This document shows positions 46,198-56,405 of a stretch of 64,000 nt of DNA, piece after piece (positions within the stretch are counted from its first letter, which is position 1; every line of letters begins with the position of its first letter). The notes below the pieces were generated by a model. The model did no database searches. It had not been told where the DNA came from and was given only the letters and a program-made list of their open reading frames with translations. The translations under genes and the position numbers were made by a program. Origin of the DNA: Acanthococcus lagerstroemiae. Lineage: Eukaryota; Arthropoda; Insecta; Hemiptera; Eriococcidae. The stretch lies in contig CM063109.1 of NCBI GenBank assembly GCA_031841125.1, forward strand, positions 35,096,038-35,160,037, given 5' to 3'.

Positions 46198-46325
46198 AAA
46201 CCGCAAACTTCGCGGTCTTGAATCAGAACGGTCACAGATTAAAAAAGTTTTGTCATATTTCATGTTTTGCACTGTGACTGTTATACTTTTAACTTCTATG
46301 GAGATTACTTTCCGTCTTTCCGGAA

Positions 46326-46445
46326 AATCCGTGCAAATCTGTACAAAGTTCTTAAAAATCTCTACAAATCTGCACGCTGATCTGAAATCCTTACACTGTT
46401 GATGGGAAGCTAAAAAATCTGTACACGTAAGGATAAATCCGTACA
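46326..46445 (+). repeat. Right subterminal motif array of the hAT element
   Basis: Seven copies of AATCYGTACA or close variants start at 46326, 46336, 46357, 46367, 46386, 46416 and 46436. Successive offsets are 10, 21, 10, 19, 30 and 20 bp, close to multiples of the helical turn. The array ends 13 bp from the element terminus. It probably serves as transposase binding sites on one face of the DNA; this is inference. Confidence 0.75.
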
Positions 46446-46466
46446 CCTGGCAACCCTGCGTGGTGC

Positions 46467-48224
46467 TTATCTCATAGCCGATTCTCTTTTCACGGAACAT
46501 GAAACAGGTTAGCCACTCACTGGTAAGCTCCTGGTAAACCAAGAGAAGTCAGAGAATCTTATCAGTCTGGGAAAGTCAGGGAAAAGTCAGGAAATTACTG
46601 AGATCAAAATCAGGGAATTCAGTGGTGGTAAAGATAGCGAATTCTACGGGAAATATAACAAGAAGGTTGGCAACCCTGCCAAACGTTAGACTGTGAGATG
46701 CTGGGATTCTGTGGATAAGGAGGGCTACCTAGGTTAGGAAATTCATGTTGAAGTTTCGTTCTGTTCACAGCGGTCGCTCCCCACCACTTACAAGCCCGCT
46801 CCATCAAGACACTCTGTGGCATCACTGCGTGATCACCTTTCGTTATTTGTCACATCTAGGCTGTAAACCCGTGGCAGGGACTCGCTTATTACTTCGGTCC
46901 GCACTAATAACCGAGCCCTGTTGTCAGGTTCTGGATGGAAATAGAATCGCGGTAGGGAGACTGGGCTGCATCTTGGATACCCGCGATATACGACCCCTGC
47001 AATTAGACCATCCGACCGATGCGATGCGATGGCGTGTACGCTTCTCTATCATCCTTATCAGCCGAGAGCTGCCGTAACACCGCACCGTTAATCATTCGCC
47101 GGTGCCGTAATCGGTTATCTGAACTTCGTGGATATCGTTCCCTTTACCAATTTATTTAAAAGTACAAGGTTTCGACCACGGTGATTAATCGTTCGTGCCC
47201 AAAATTCAAAAAAAAAAAAAAAGTTAGCAAACTTTTCTCTTTTGTTTTTTCCTCTTTTTACTCTTTTTCTTCTTTTTTTTTCTGCACTCTTTCTGGTATT
47301 TATTCCTGGCTCGACATCAACAACTTTTGTGTACATTTTTTATTCCATTGTCGCCACAATGTTTTCCTTTCTTTAGTAAAATCGCGAACGGGTATTTTTT
47401 TTTTTGGTTAATTTTTCAATTTTGTTTTTTCTTCGTTCACTGCTGCGCGTAGTGCTGTTACCGTCCGCGAAAATTATTTCCACCGTTGATTAATGAGTGC
47501 GACTGAAATGTCTGTGTACCCTTTTTCGTTCATGTAAACGTTCGCTTGGATCGCCTGGATAGGATTACGCGTAACTAAATTTTTTAATAATGTTGCTCGT
47601 ACTTTTTTCCCCAGCTCTTATCGTTGTTTTTTTTCTTTCTGAGTTTGTTTCCTCCTTCTTTTCCTTTTGTTTGGTGAAAAACGCTGCGGGCTGTGTAGGA
47701 AGTGTTTAATTATTCTGGAACCGGCGCGCAACCAGGCAGTGGTATGTGTAAAGGTAACACGATGCCGTAACCGGTAATTGTTGGCATTGCGTTGATTGAT
47801 TTACTGCGATGACACGATCGTTGTTCGCACGGGCATATATGGCCGAGTTCTACCTACCAGTGCCTACACTCGTCATACAATGTGTTCAGGTGCGTACGCG
47901 TTCTTTTACGATGAGCGACTTCAGTCCATGGATGATATAAATGATACCAGAGTGCGCTGTAACAACCCGCTGTAACCGCTTAATGACAATTTTAAGAACG
48001 AGTCGTGATCTTGTAATCGATACTCAGGCTGTGTAAAGCCACTTAAACGCCAGTGTCAAGTTCAAAGGCCTTATAAAATCGTCGATCCACTTACATTAGC
48101 TCATATAGCTGTATCGTTACTGCGTGGGCTAATTATACTCGGTTCGAGTTCGAAAGGGCACTGACTGAGCGGCCTCAATGCAGTTCCGGCGAAAGGTCAG
48201 AAATTTGATTGAAAACCAACTTAT
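46467..48224. other. No gene; includes CpG-rich unique stretch
   Basis: 46540-46690 has AAAGTCAGGGAA words and ends in GGTTGGCAACCCTGCC, reminiscent of the hAT terminus, perhaps the end of an older MITE. 47080-47960 is CpG-rich and repeat-free except T-runs. The 110-codon frame 46745-47077 (+) has no recognised domain. No gene is called. Confidence 0.4.
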
Positions 48225-48515
48225 CAGGGGTGGATTAACCCTTTCTGGCGTAAGAAGCAAGATCATAATTGGCGCCCTCGGCGAGCACACGCTTTGCGCC
48301 TCGTAAAGGGAATTCCTCAGAGATGAGGATTTCGAGGAATATGTAACAGAAACGTCTCTGCGTGTATTAACATTGCAAAACGCCGATGATGCGAGGCGCA
48401 CTATACCGCCCTGCGTCTGTGTTGAAGAAAATTTTTTTCGACCCCTGATGGGCGCCTTTCTCTTCTCCGCGCCCTAGACAAACGCTTCCCGTGCTTACGT
48501 GTTAATCCGCCCCTG
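48225..48515. mobile_element. hAT-type MITE with CAGGGGYGGATTAAC ends
   Basis: The left end CAGGGGTGGATTAACCC and the right end GTTAATCCGCCCCTG are inverted with one difference in 15. The length of 291 bp, the CAGGGG start and the absence of coding capacity fit a hAT MITE. The 8-bp flanks CAACTTAT and CAATGGCA do not match, so the duplication has decayed or the boundary is off. Confidence 0.7.
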
Positions 48516-48690
48516 CAATGGCAACCAGAGAAACTAACTTCCAATGTACCGGATCAAAATTGAGGTCGCCCGCATTTTCGATTATCAAAGGCAGTGGCGT
48601 CGGAACGGTGGAGGTTTAGACTTCAGAGTATGATTGGTGACCTTCCTCCTCCCTCACCCATACACAAAACAGTTGGTACCGTGGGAGAAT

Positions 48691-48766
48691 GTCGCTGTGT
48701 GGCCGAGTGGTTAACGTGCCCGCTTCGCAATTCTTACGTCTCGGGTTCGAGTCCCACCAACGCCGG
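48691..48766 (+). repeat. tRNA-like SINE head or tRNA pseudogene (Leu/Ser type)
   Basis: The internal pol III promoter boxes are clear: A box TGGCCGAGTGGTTAACG (from about 48699) and B box GGGTTCGAGTCCCACC (from about 48743), in class II tRNA style. The acceptor stem does not pair, the anticodon arm does not fold and no long variable arm is present, so it is not a working tRNA. A tRNA-derived SINE head is most likely. The 3' body and tail are unclear; a 14-base C-run follows at 48793. Confidence 0.65.
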
Positions 48767-48779
48767 AAAGCTAATGATA

Positions 48780-50026
48780 TTTTAATAACCTACCCCCCCC
48801 CCCCCCATCACTATCATCCTAGCGAACACAGCGACTACTGTATTAATCGAGGTGTAATGATAACGCATCCTGTAAACTCGCCAGTTCAAACGAACAAGGC
48901 ATTACAATGACAGGGCGTGTTACCACCAGGTCTGAAATATTGAGACTATTGGGTGCACGTTGTGGATAGCTTACTCAACGAAGTGAAGACACGTGGCTAG
49001 TAAGCGAACTGCGCACATGTGCTTTAAAAAATCTAGGCCGCCAAAAATGTGAAACTGGGTATAAATAGAGGTTTTTGAAGGTGCTGATTTCATTTTTTAT
49101 AATATTTTGACCAATAGTCCAATAGGCGCTCCGGGGGAGGGGTGGAGGAGGGACAAAACTAAAAATGTTGATAATTACTGTATTGTTTATGTAAATATAT
49201 GCTTTCTTGCCTCCTGAATTTATTTCTAGCATTATTTCATCCAAAAACCTAACGTATATCCCTAGGGGGTAGAGCAAAATTTGGAATTTTGAAAATTATC
49301 GTGTTAAATATCGAATATAGGGGTTGTTTTTGTTCAAGGTAGGAAGTTGTAGCAAAAAGTAATGAAGGCGGATGAAAATACAGATACTAAAGGAGAAATG
49401 CGTGAAACATTTTTTGTTAGAACTTGTAGACGGTTTGTTGTAAATCAACACTTTCAAAAATGAAACATTGTAAAAGTACTTACTTTGGATGTTCACGTCT
49501 CATTTTATAACAGTTCGAAACTGAAAAACGATCGCATGTTTGAGATCAGCATGTAGAACGCTGTCAAAAAACATGAACATTGAATTCGTAAACATAATTC
49601 TGTTGCAGTAACACGGCATAGAAAAATGTACACAAAAGCTCGCAACCTGCTCGTAGAAACTCCTCCCACTTGACGCGTGTCTACAGCAACCATACTATTG
49701 CAAAGGTCGTTAACACACATGAAACCAACCAGATGCCTTGGACATTGCTGTAAACAATCCAAGTATCGATTGTTGTTTTGTTAACGTTCATTTTTTGGAA
49801 TTTTGGCGCCCTAGATTTTTTTTTTAAGGCCCACTGTGCTACGGCTACACACTCTTTGGCGTAGAAAAGAAAAACTTGAACGCAACAATACGTGGGGAAA
49901 GCAACGGCAAACTACCTCAACTAACCCTGCCCAGGAAAGTCGCGATGGATCTTGAGAGATATTAAGAGACATTTGCGACAAGCTTTATAAGATTTTTGGA
50001 AATATATTTATAGTTTTTCAAAGTTA
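48780..50026. other. No gene recognised
   Basis: AT-rich and short-framed. It begins with a 14-base C-run at 48793-48806. Near its end (49790-50026) there is no sequence resembling the LTR at 51.8-52.1 kb, so the retroelement that follows lacks a 3' LTR here. Confidence 0.5.
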
Positions 50027-50437
50027 CTATAACCTTGCGACCCGATCTTGATATTTCAGTATCTGCCGCTCAGGATTGATGATCAGCCCATACCGCACCA
50101 TCATATCCCAGCCAATGATCGCGGCATCCTGGATATCGGCCACCAGAAACTCTTGCTCCAGGAACATTCCCATCAGTTGAATTTGGAGCTCAACTGTTCC
50201 ATATACTGGCACTGTTTCTCCAGTTGCCGTCCGCAGAACGTACCGCTTCTTTTGGTCCAACTTCTTTGCGGGAACCAGCTTGCGTTGAAGGATCGAGTGT
50301 GATGCCCCAGTGTTAACACAGAAGAGTATTATCTTCTGACCAAGTTTCCCTTTCACATAAATACTTAAGGCATCATGCTTCAGCGTTCTCTTGACGGAAA
50401 CGATTGTCTGGTCCTCTTGGGAAACAACAGGGGACAC
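50027..50437 (-). pseudogene. Retropepsin-type protease with D-to-N active site
   Basis: Retroelement proteases cleave the Gag-Pol polyprotein as dimers using a D-T/S-G triad from each chain. Here the box reads FCVNTGASHSIL, with asparagine at residue 42 where the aspartate belongs, so it should be inactive. The second hallmark is present (AAIIGWDMM, for the usual I-I/L-G-x-D), and the flap region TATGETVPVYGTVELQ is intact. The length of 136 codons fits a protease with flanks. The frame is otherwise open. It follows gag after a stop by about 40 bp on the same strand, and no RT follows. Confidence 0.8.
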
Positions 50438-50473
50438 TTGGCGAGCAACACCCCAGTCTTTTCCAGCTGCCTT

Positions 50474-51713
50474 CTAGTTCTGGGGGTAACTAAGACGGAT
50501 GTGCCCCTGTTCATTACACTGAGAGCATCGCGGCTTTCCAAACTGGCGTTGGCGTTCAATGTTTGGTCGCTTCTTCATCTCCATCACCTGCTCCACCACT
50601 GCTGTCCCAGCATTCCTCAAACCGGTCTGCTCTTCTTCCGTTTCATAAGCCTGGGCTTGACGAACAGTAGCCCTCATTCTGGAGCTTTCCTGTGCAACCT
50701 CTAGCTCCAGGGCTTGCGCCAAAGCACTCCGAGAGTTTTGGTGGTTGCCAACTCTCACCATCATCTGGATTTGTTCATCCTCGATTCCATCGATGAAATC
50801 CGAGACCGCAATTTCCTCTTTGAAATCTTCAGGGGATGTCGGGTTGGCAGCATTGGTGAGGCGAACTATCTCTGCATGAAAAGCTTGAAGCGATTCGCCC
50901 TGCCTTTGTGACCGCCACTTCAGTTCCCGCTGAAACACTGGCTTCGTATGGGCTTGCCTATATCGGCGTTCCAATGCTTCCACCAGCTTCTGGAAATTCC
51001 TCTGTCTTCAGTACTTCCATTGCGGCTCTACGCAGGTTGACGACCAATGCTGTAGCTTTTGTCGCTTTTCCCCAGTCATTACTGCCAGCCGCTGCCTCAA
51101 ACTGGACGAGGTAGGTCTCCCAGGAATTCTGACCCTCGAACGTTGGCGGTTTCACCTTCGCCGAGCCACTACCACTTGAAGTTGGAACCAGTTGGCGTGG
51201 TTGGCTGTCTGGAGCCTCCACTGACGATGCACCGGCGGTTGAATCCATATGGGTAGGGTGCTGGTTACCTGGAGGTACTGTCACTGATGTAATACGGCCA
51301 GTCCAGAGTTCCTCCAGCTCTTTTTCTAGTTTGGCCATTCTATTATTGTGGTCTTCCAACTGCTTGGCCAATGGCTCAACCTTCTCATCAACACCCTTAA
51401 AGATGTCTTCTTTGAGGTTCGTGAAGTCTTCCTTCTTGGCTTGCGCAGTTTTCATTTCTGCCATTGTCTTGGATTGCTCGCTCAACATGTTCATAATGTA
51501 TTGGAGAGCAGCAGTCATTGTCGGCCCTTCATCTTCTGGTTCTAATCCCACATCGAAGACAAAATTTTCCGGGTCCTTACCTTCACCTCTCAGGAAGGTT
51601 TCCAGTCGCCGGACCACTTCCGCTTTCGAACCCGATGGCGATAGGTCACGGTTCTTCAATTCCTCCCAAAGCTCTTTCTGCAAAAGTTCGAACAACTTTT
51701 TTGGAGCCATCAT
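50474..51713 (-). pseudogene. gag with N-terminal SAP domain, frameshifted
   Basis: The first frame (51713-50958) starts at ATG 51713. Residues ~9-42 (LLQKELWEELKNRDLSPSGS, then KAEVVRRLETFL) have the SAP DNA-binding pattern. A coiled coil follows (about residues 75-135, Lys/Glu-rich), then a Pro/Ser linker and the capsid start KPPTFEGQNSWETYLVQFEA. Near 50985 the frame shifts. The second frame (50983-50474) continues the capsid (LERRYRQAHTKPVFQRELKW, then GESLQAFHAEIVRL) to a zinc knuckle reading CSQCNEQGHIRLSY. The last cysteine of C-x2-C-x4-H-x4-C has become tyrosine. SAP domains in Gag are known in some insect and other metazoan retroelements; the role is probably nucleic-acid binding. 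Confidence 0.8.
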
Positions 51714-51820
51714 GGATGGAAGGTTTCGATGACGCTCACTTCTTTAACGCAAAACGCCGAATCCGCAGAACGATGTCCAATCGAATGTCCGAACGAGATC
51801 TTCACGACGCGCACTGTCAA

Positions 51821-51838
51821 ATCCCATTTCTGACACCA
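51821..51838 (-). other. Primer-binding site, tRNA-Leu type
   Basis: Directly after the LTR the minus strand reads TGGTGTCAGAAATGGGAT. This is complementary to a tRNA 3' end of the form ATCCC...TCCTGACACCA, which is the tRNA-Leu acceptor and T-arm, with a few mismatches. The position, two bases from the LTR end, is normal for reverse-transcription priming. Confidence 0.65.
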
Positions 51839-51839
51839 A

Positions 51840-52098
51840 TGTAACGAGATTCGCACCGAAAAACGCACGAAAACACGTACTAAGAACTTTCAATTCAGAA
51901 AACTGTAGCTAGATCGCTTTGAAAAAGGCACAGTTATCGCATATAAAAACTAGACTATACGGCGACGGCCAGCCCTTTATATATCCCAGCGTTATGGGCG
52001 ATACTCCTTATCGCTTTCGTTATCGAACTTCTACTTTGCTGCTCGAAATGTGTTGATCTCTCTTCGCTTATCTCGAACGTTTGGGATTATTCGCCACA
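51840..52098 (-). repeat. Single LTR of the gypsy-type element
   Basis: The LTR is 259 bp, running on the minus strand from TGTGGCG (52098) to CGTTACA (51840) with the inverted TGT...ACA termini of LTRs. It holds a TATA box (TATATAAAG, 51983-51975) and is directly followed by the primer site. The TG end abuts the tip of a foldback repeat at 52099. No second LTR exists in the window, so its age cannot be read from LTR divergence. Confidence 0.75.
51975..51983 (-). promoter_or_regulatory. LTR TATA box
   Basis: The minus strand reads TATATAAAG within the LTR. Transcription would start about 30 bp downstream, near 51950, inside the LTR as expected for the U3/R boundary. There is no direct evidence of activity. 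Confidence 0.5.
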
Positions 52099-52337
52099 AT
52101 AGTATTCATTGCGGACTTTAACTTAGTTTCTATAGAGATTTTGCCTGTCTGTGAAGTTGAAGGCACTACAAAGCAACGAAGTATTGTAAACTGTTATTGC
52201 ATGTGAATTTTGTCTATCTGCCATACTTACGGCGCTATAAAGCAACGATGTATTGTAAGTGCTTTAGCGCCTTCAATTTCACAGATAGGCAAAATTTGTA
52301 TATTAACTAATTTAGAGTTCGCGATGAATACTATTAA
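52099..52337. mobile_element. Foldback/MITE-like inverted repeat next to the LTR
   Basis: The left arm (52099-52165: ATAGTATTCATTGCGGAC..., TTTTGCCTGTCTGTGAAG) and right arm (52272-52337) are inverted copies with about 80% agreement over ~65 bp. The interior carries CTATAAAGCAACGATGTATTG-like words twice in direct orientation (52168 and 52232). The right tip is TAATAGTATTCAT when inverted. The left tip touches the LTR start, so the first base or two may have been lost. Confidence 0.7.
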
Positions 52338-54762
52338 AAAGGTTATGTTAAAATTTTGCATAGCCGGCATTTTTAAGGCGCTGCATAGCATTCAATTTTC
52401 AGCTCTATAGTACATGACTTCAAGGACAAATCCCTGAGGGAAAATTTACAAATTTGAATAAAAATTTTAAAACTTACCTTTTTTTAACCAAAAGCAACTT
52501 TTTACCTGGGTCGCGTTAGAAATTTCAGAAAAAATTTTGACGATCGACCCTAATCGACAGTCGTTTTGCTCGGTGCTGAGCAAGTCGCTTTCTGTCTGTC
52601 TGTCTTCTGCATAGGCGAACAGTTGCTCGGACTGGGGGCGACAATACAGTAAGTCTGTTCCTTGTTCCTGGGGCCTTTCTCAGCTGCTTCTTCATCGGTC
52701 AAGCTAAACGAACTTTGGCCTGGTCAACTATAATCAATTGCATGGGGGCACCATTGGAGGAATAGTAAGTTGTGCACTCGATAGTCGGAAATCTGAGTTG
52801 AGGACTCGCGTAGCCGCTTCCACTTGGTAATACCGTTGCAGCATTGTTGGCTGCTTGATTGGTTGCTCGAGAGACGACGTTCCCTGCTGGCTTGCTCATG
52901 AAGCATGCATGTATGTGTGTCTTCGAGCTCGCGTTGTCGCTTCCAGAGTTCGGAATTCGGATTATGGGGGTCGTGTCGCCGTGTATTCAGTTAAAACGGG
53001 CGTTAGGAGAGGAGCTCGCTTGCCTCGGCATCGCCTCTCCTCTCTAGCGTCATATTCTCATCTGTCTCGCCGAACGAGCGTATATTTTAAACGCGAGTTC
53101 AGCTTTAAGAGCGAGCGCTCGTTTTGCATGCACGAGCCTGTTCGCCGTTCAATTCCCAAAGCGTGCGCATAAATATAAGTATACGTGCGAAACGAACGAA
53201 GTAAATTTCGAGCACTCGTCCTGCGGGAAAGTAAATTTGTGTGTACCGCAGACAGACTAACGAATATATCGTCTGCGCCATGTACGTTTCCGTAATACCT
53301 TTAAATCGATTGCTATACGACTTAACCAGGGAATCGACGAATTCGTTTTGCGTCTGTTTATGAAAAATACGAACACCAAGTATGTACCTTCTCTCGGCTG
53401 TAACTTGGAACTTCTTCGATTTCCTTTTTTTTTTCTTTTTTTTTGTGTTCGCTTCCGCCCGGTAACTTCCATAAATATCGGAAAGCGTGTATGATTAAAT
53501 TGCGAGAGACTCTCTGGTTGACGTACACAACATCCACTCTGGTACAAATCCCTGGAGGCTTGTTCCTGCCTTCGTTTCGGGGTTCGCTGAAGAAGGAAGA
53601 AGAAGAATATATCCTTGTGACGAGGCGGCGAGGCGCGGAGGGAAGTTAATTAAGTATCAATGGTGTAGCGCGGAATCAACGGAGGGAAAATAATACAGAA
53701 TGAAAGCGAAAAAATGGGTATTGCCAAATGAGAAAACTTAAAAAGGACAGAAGCCGCGGCATTTCCGAGTGAATTTTTCAGAAACTAGCGGGAAAAAATT
53801 GAAAGCCCTGATTTTTTTTGCTTTCAGAAATGTAAAACCCTTTTTTGGCTTTTTTTTTTTGTGTGCTTTTTTCGAACGACACACGCTGTGGATTCGCGTT
53901 ATTGCCTTCGAACATAAAGGGTTGTTTTTCGATATTTTTATTACTTTTAACGGGTACGAAAATGAAACGGTATTTTCGATTTTAACAGTCGCGCGGTCTT
54001 TTTTTATTTCTTCCCCCGGATAAATGGATATTCGGGGGCGGCGGCGAAGATTATAAAGCGGTTTACACGCGATCCGGATGAACGGTTCGCGAAAATTACA
54101 CGCCGAACGAGGCGAAAGTATCGTTTTCCGCGCGATTTTCGCCCCTATTATTGGAAATTTTATGTGTATAAATACCCCGTGACGTGTATCGATAAAAATT
54201 TCTAATAATCGCGGTGTATATCGGATGGCTTTTAGCTGTATAATTGTAAGTTTTGAAGACCGGATGAGGGTTAGATGGGGCAGGGATAGTGACCATTAGG
54301 TGTGCCTAATGAAGTCCCGCTGGTAGCAATGCTCTCAAGACTGCAACTTCGGCCCAGCTGAACACCAGTACAACTTCTGGATTGGTTGCCCTAGGATATC
54401 TACCAATCCACCAAGTTTTTCAAAAATCCCGTATCTGCAAGAAAAGGTTGCTCAGAGCTTAGGTTTGCCATTCTGACAGAAAGTTATACAAAAATTTGAA
54501 AGGAGAGTTTTTTTCTCAAAATAAAAGGGTAATTCAATGTCAGTTCGACCGAACCAAACTGGCAGGAAAGGCTTCAGCGTGTTCGATGCTTTCCAAGAAT
54601 GTCTAGTTTCCAAATGATTTCTCGTGACAGAATCTGGTCATAAAACTGCACGATGTCTTATCAAATTGGGACTTTTTATTTTCAATTTTGGAAAAACTTT
54701 GAATTTGAAATTTATGGTTTCAAAAATACATGTATCCACATTTGGCTACATTTTTCACTGAC
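52338..54762. other. No gene called; CpG-rich unique DNA
   Basis: 53030-54240 is strikingly CpG-rich with GATA- and TAAT-type words and little repetition. It looks like regulatory or promoter-type DNA, but no exon is demonstrable. A 66-codon minus frame (52899-52699) beginning MSKPAGNVVSRATNQAANNA has plausible composition, but no family or splice support. T-runs lie at 53427-53442. Confidence 0.4.
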
Positions 54763-55467
54763 TATAGCCGAAGGCCTTGAAAACCAGGAAGACTTCATGT
54801 ACTTGGGACAGATCATCAAATTTAAAAATAAAATGGGTAAAGAACTGGCGGTTAGACGTGATAGGGCCTGGAGGGGGTATTGGGCGCTGAGATCCATCTT
54901 TAAGGGCAAAATGAAAAGAAAATCAAAAATAAGGATGCTTGAATCCTGTATTTATCCGATACTACTATACAGGGCACAGACATGGACGGCGACTGCGGCG
55001 GTAGCTAAAAAACTACTATCAACACAAAACGGTGTGCTAAGAAGTAGGTATAATGGGACCTAAACTGATGGACAAAACCAAAATCAAAGAATTAAGAAAC
55101 AGAGTTAAAACGAGAGACATCATATACTTAGCAAAAAAAAATTAAAAATAGACTACGCCGGCCACTTAGCCCGAGATACCGGAGGGGGATGGAGCCAAAA
55201 AATCACTCTATGGACTCCCTACGGGTGCAAAAGGCGGAGGGGTAGACCGGCACTAAGTTGGAGGGACGAAATTGTGAATAAAGTGGGAACCCTCTGGGGC
55301 AGAGCAGCCCAAAGCGGTATTAGTTGGAAGAGAATTGGGGAGGCCTCTGCCCGCGAATGGGGGCAGAGTGTTTGAGGTGCGCATGGCGAAGGGCGCGTCA
55401 AACAAAAGTAAATGTAACGCCCAAACACTCATAATAAAGGCTTTTTATTATTATAGCCGAAGGCCTT
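54763..55467 (+). mobile_element. RTE-type LINE fragment with 16-bp TSD
   Basis: The insert is 54779-55451 (673 bp), bounded by the exact 16-bp direct repeat TATAGCCGAAGGCCTT at 54763-54778 and 55452-55467. It begins inside the RT thumb and ends with a TTATTATTA-type tail after AATAAAGG. The long exact duplication and severe 5' truncation are typical of target-primed reverse transcription and suggest a young insertion. Confidence 0.92.
54779..55375 (+). pseudogene. RTE-type RT thumb and C-terminus
   Basis: The first frame (to 55063) reads EDFMYLGQIIKFKNKMGKEL, then YWALRSIFKGKMKRKSKIRM and YRAQTWTATAA, the conserved thumb region of RTE-type endonuclease/RT proteins. A frameshift near 55060 leads to the C-terminus: DYAGHLARDTGGGWSQKITL, then CKRRRGRPALSWRDEIV and a final ASAREWGQSV stop. 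An extra A in an A-run near 55132-55144 also shifts the frame. The RT palm and endonuclease are missing through truncation. The same C-terminal motif set occurs at 2.9 and 34.3 kb. Confidence 0.85.
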
Positions 55468-56405
55468 ACCAGCTTCCTGTCACAATTTGGCGGATGGTTT
55501 TTCATACGAGAGAAAAATAGTACCTACTTTCAAAATAGGCATTACTGTACATAAAATACTTTGAGGCTGAACAGGAATATCAATGGTCAAATTGCTCTAT
55601 CGATCAGTATCCAAAAGTCTCCGCCAAACCTAAGAGATTTTTTGTCCGGTGGTGGGGAGTGGGTGGGGTTAGAATAGTGACTCGAAATACGAGTTCACTA
55701 CACGTATACTCAATGAGAGGCACAAATGTTAGGCCGTTGTTTCGTCTCTGACAAATCATTCCCCAGACTGCTAAAAAAAAACACTGTACGTTAATCAGTG
55801 TTGTAACTTGACTACCTGTACTACTTTTGAGTCTCTCATCCTTTTTCTTCTTTCCATTTAGAGACAATGTTTGAAGCGCTATTTCTCTGTCAAACAAAAA
55901 ATTATCATCGCTCAATTTTTGGCATGGAATTGACGAGAATCCGTGAACAATTTGGCCATATGCAGAGGTGAATATTGCAAAAGTTATGAATCCAAATTGA
56001 AAAATTTTCAGTAATTAAAAAAAGAAGTTTCAAAAAAATTCAAATTATGAAATATGATTTTGGGTTTATTGTCCTTTACAAGACCTTACGTACTTTATAC
56101 CGAGATTCTGTCACGAGAAATAAGGAAAAGAAAACATCGAAAACTCAAAACTAATTCAATATTTTGCCAGGTGTTTTCAATGGTACATTACTTAGGGTAA
56201 AAAAGTGCTCGAGCATAATCTTTCCGGATAATCGTATCAGTTTATGTTGAGAATATTCTTAAGCATATTAAGTTTGCAGTATTTTTTAAAAGACATTTTT
56301 CTCTTTTTCTGTTTGAAATGATATTAAGAGACCCAGCAACCCTTTAAAAAATGAAAATTGTTTTATGCTTGCTTATTCTGTCGTAGAAACTGATTCTGTG
56401 CCTAC
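55468..56405. other. No gene recognised
   Basis: Frames are short and on both strands; none is recognisable. No repeat structure is clear. Confidence 0.45.

Larger units (their letters stand above)
42174..46466 (-). mobile_element. Apparently complete hAT transposon with 8-bp TSD
   Basis: The element is 42182-46458 (4,277 bp). The termini are CAGGGTTGCCAGGT and its exact inverse, a 14-bp terminal repeat beginning with the CAG typical of hAT elements. The flanks are the perfect 8-bp duplication CGTGGTGC at 42174-42181 and 46459-46466, the hAT hallmark. Inside is a five-exon transposase on the minus strand that is open throughout. A 555-bp MITE (45635-46189) is nested between the right end and the transposase start. 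Without it the element would be about 3.7 kb. Identical TIRs, an exact TSD and an open gene suggest a fairly recent insertion. Confidence 0.93.
50027..52098 (-). mobile_element. Truncated Ty3/gypsy-type LTR retrotransposon (LTR-gag-protease)
   Basis: Reading on the minus strand: one LTR (52098-51840), a primer-binding site, gag in two frames, protease, then an abrupt end near 50027 with no reverse transcriptase, RNase H, integrase or 3' LTR. The surviving part is about 2.07 kb. The 3' loss could be a later deletion or an adjacent unrelated join. Inactivating changes are present in gag and protease. Confidence 0.85.

Noticed and set aside
48691..48766. Functional tRNA gene
   Set aside because: A and B boxes are good, but the acceptor stem does not pair and the anticodon arm is not foldable. 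A SINE head or pseudogene fits better.
49790..50026. 3' LTR of the gypsy-type element
   Set aside because: No similarity to the LTR at 51840-52098 is visible; the element simply ends after protease.
52699..52899. 66-codon minus-strand frame starting MSKPAGNVV as a first exon
   Set aside because: Composition is plausible, but there is no family match, no clear splice donor and no downstream exon.
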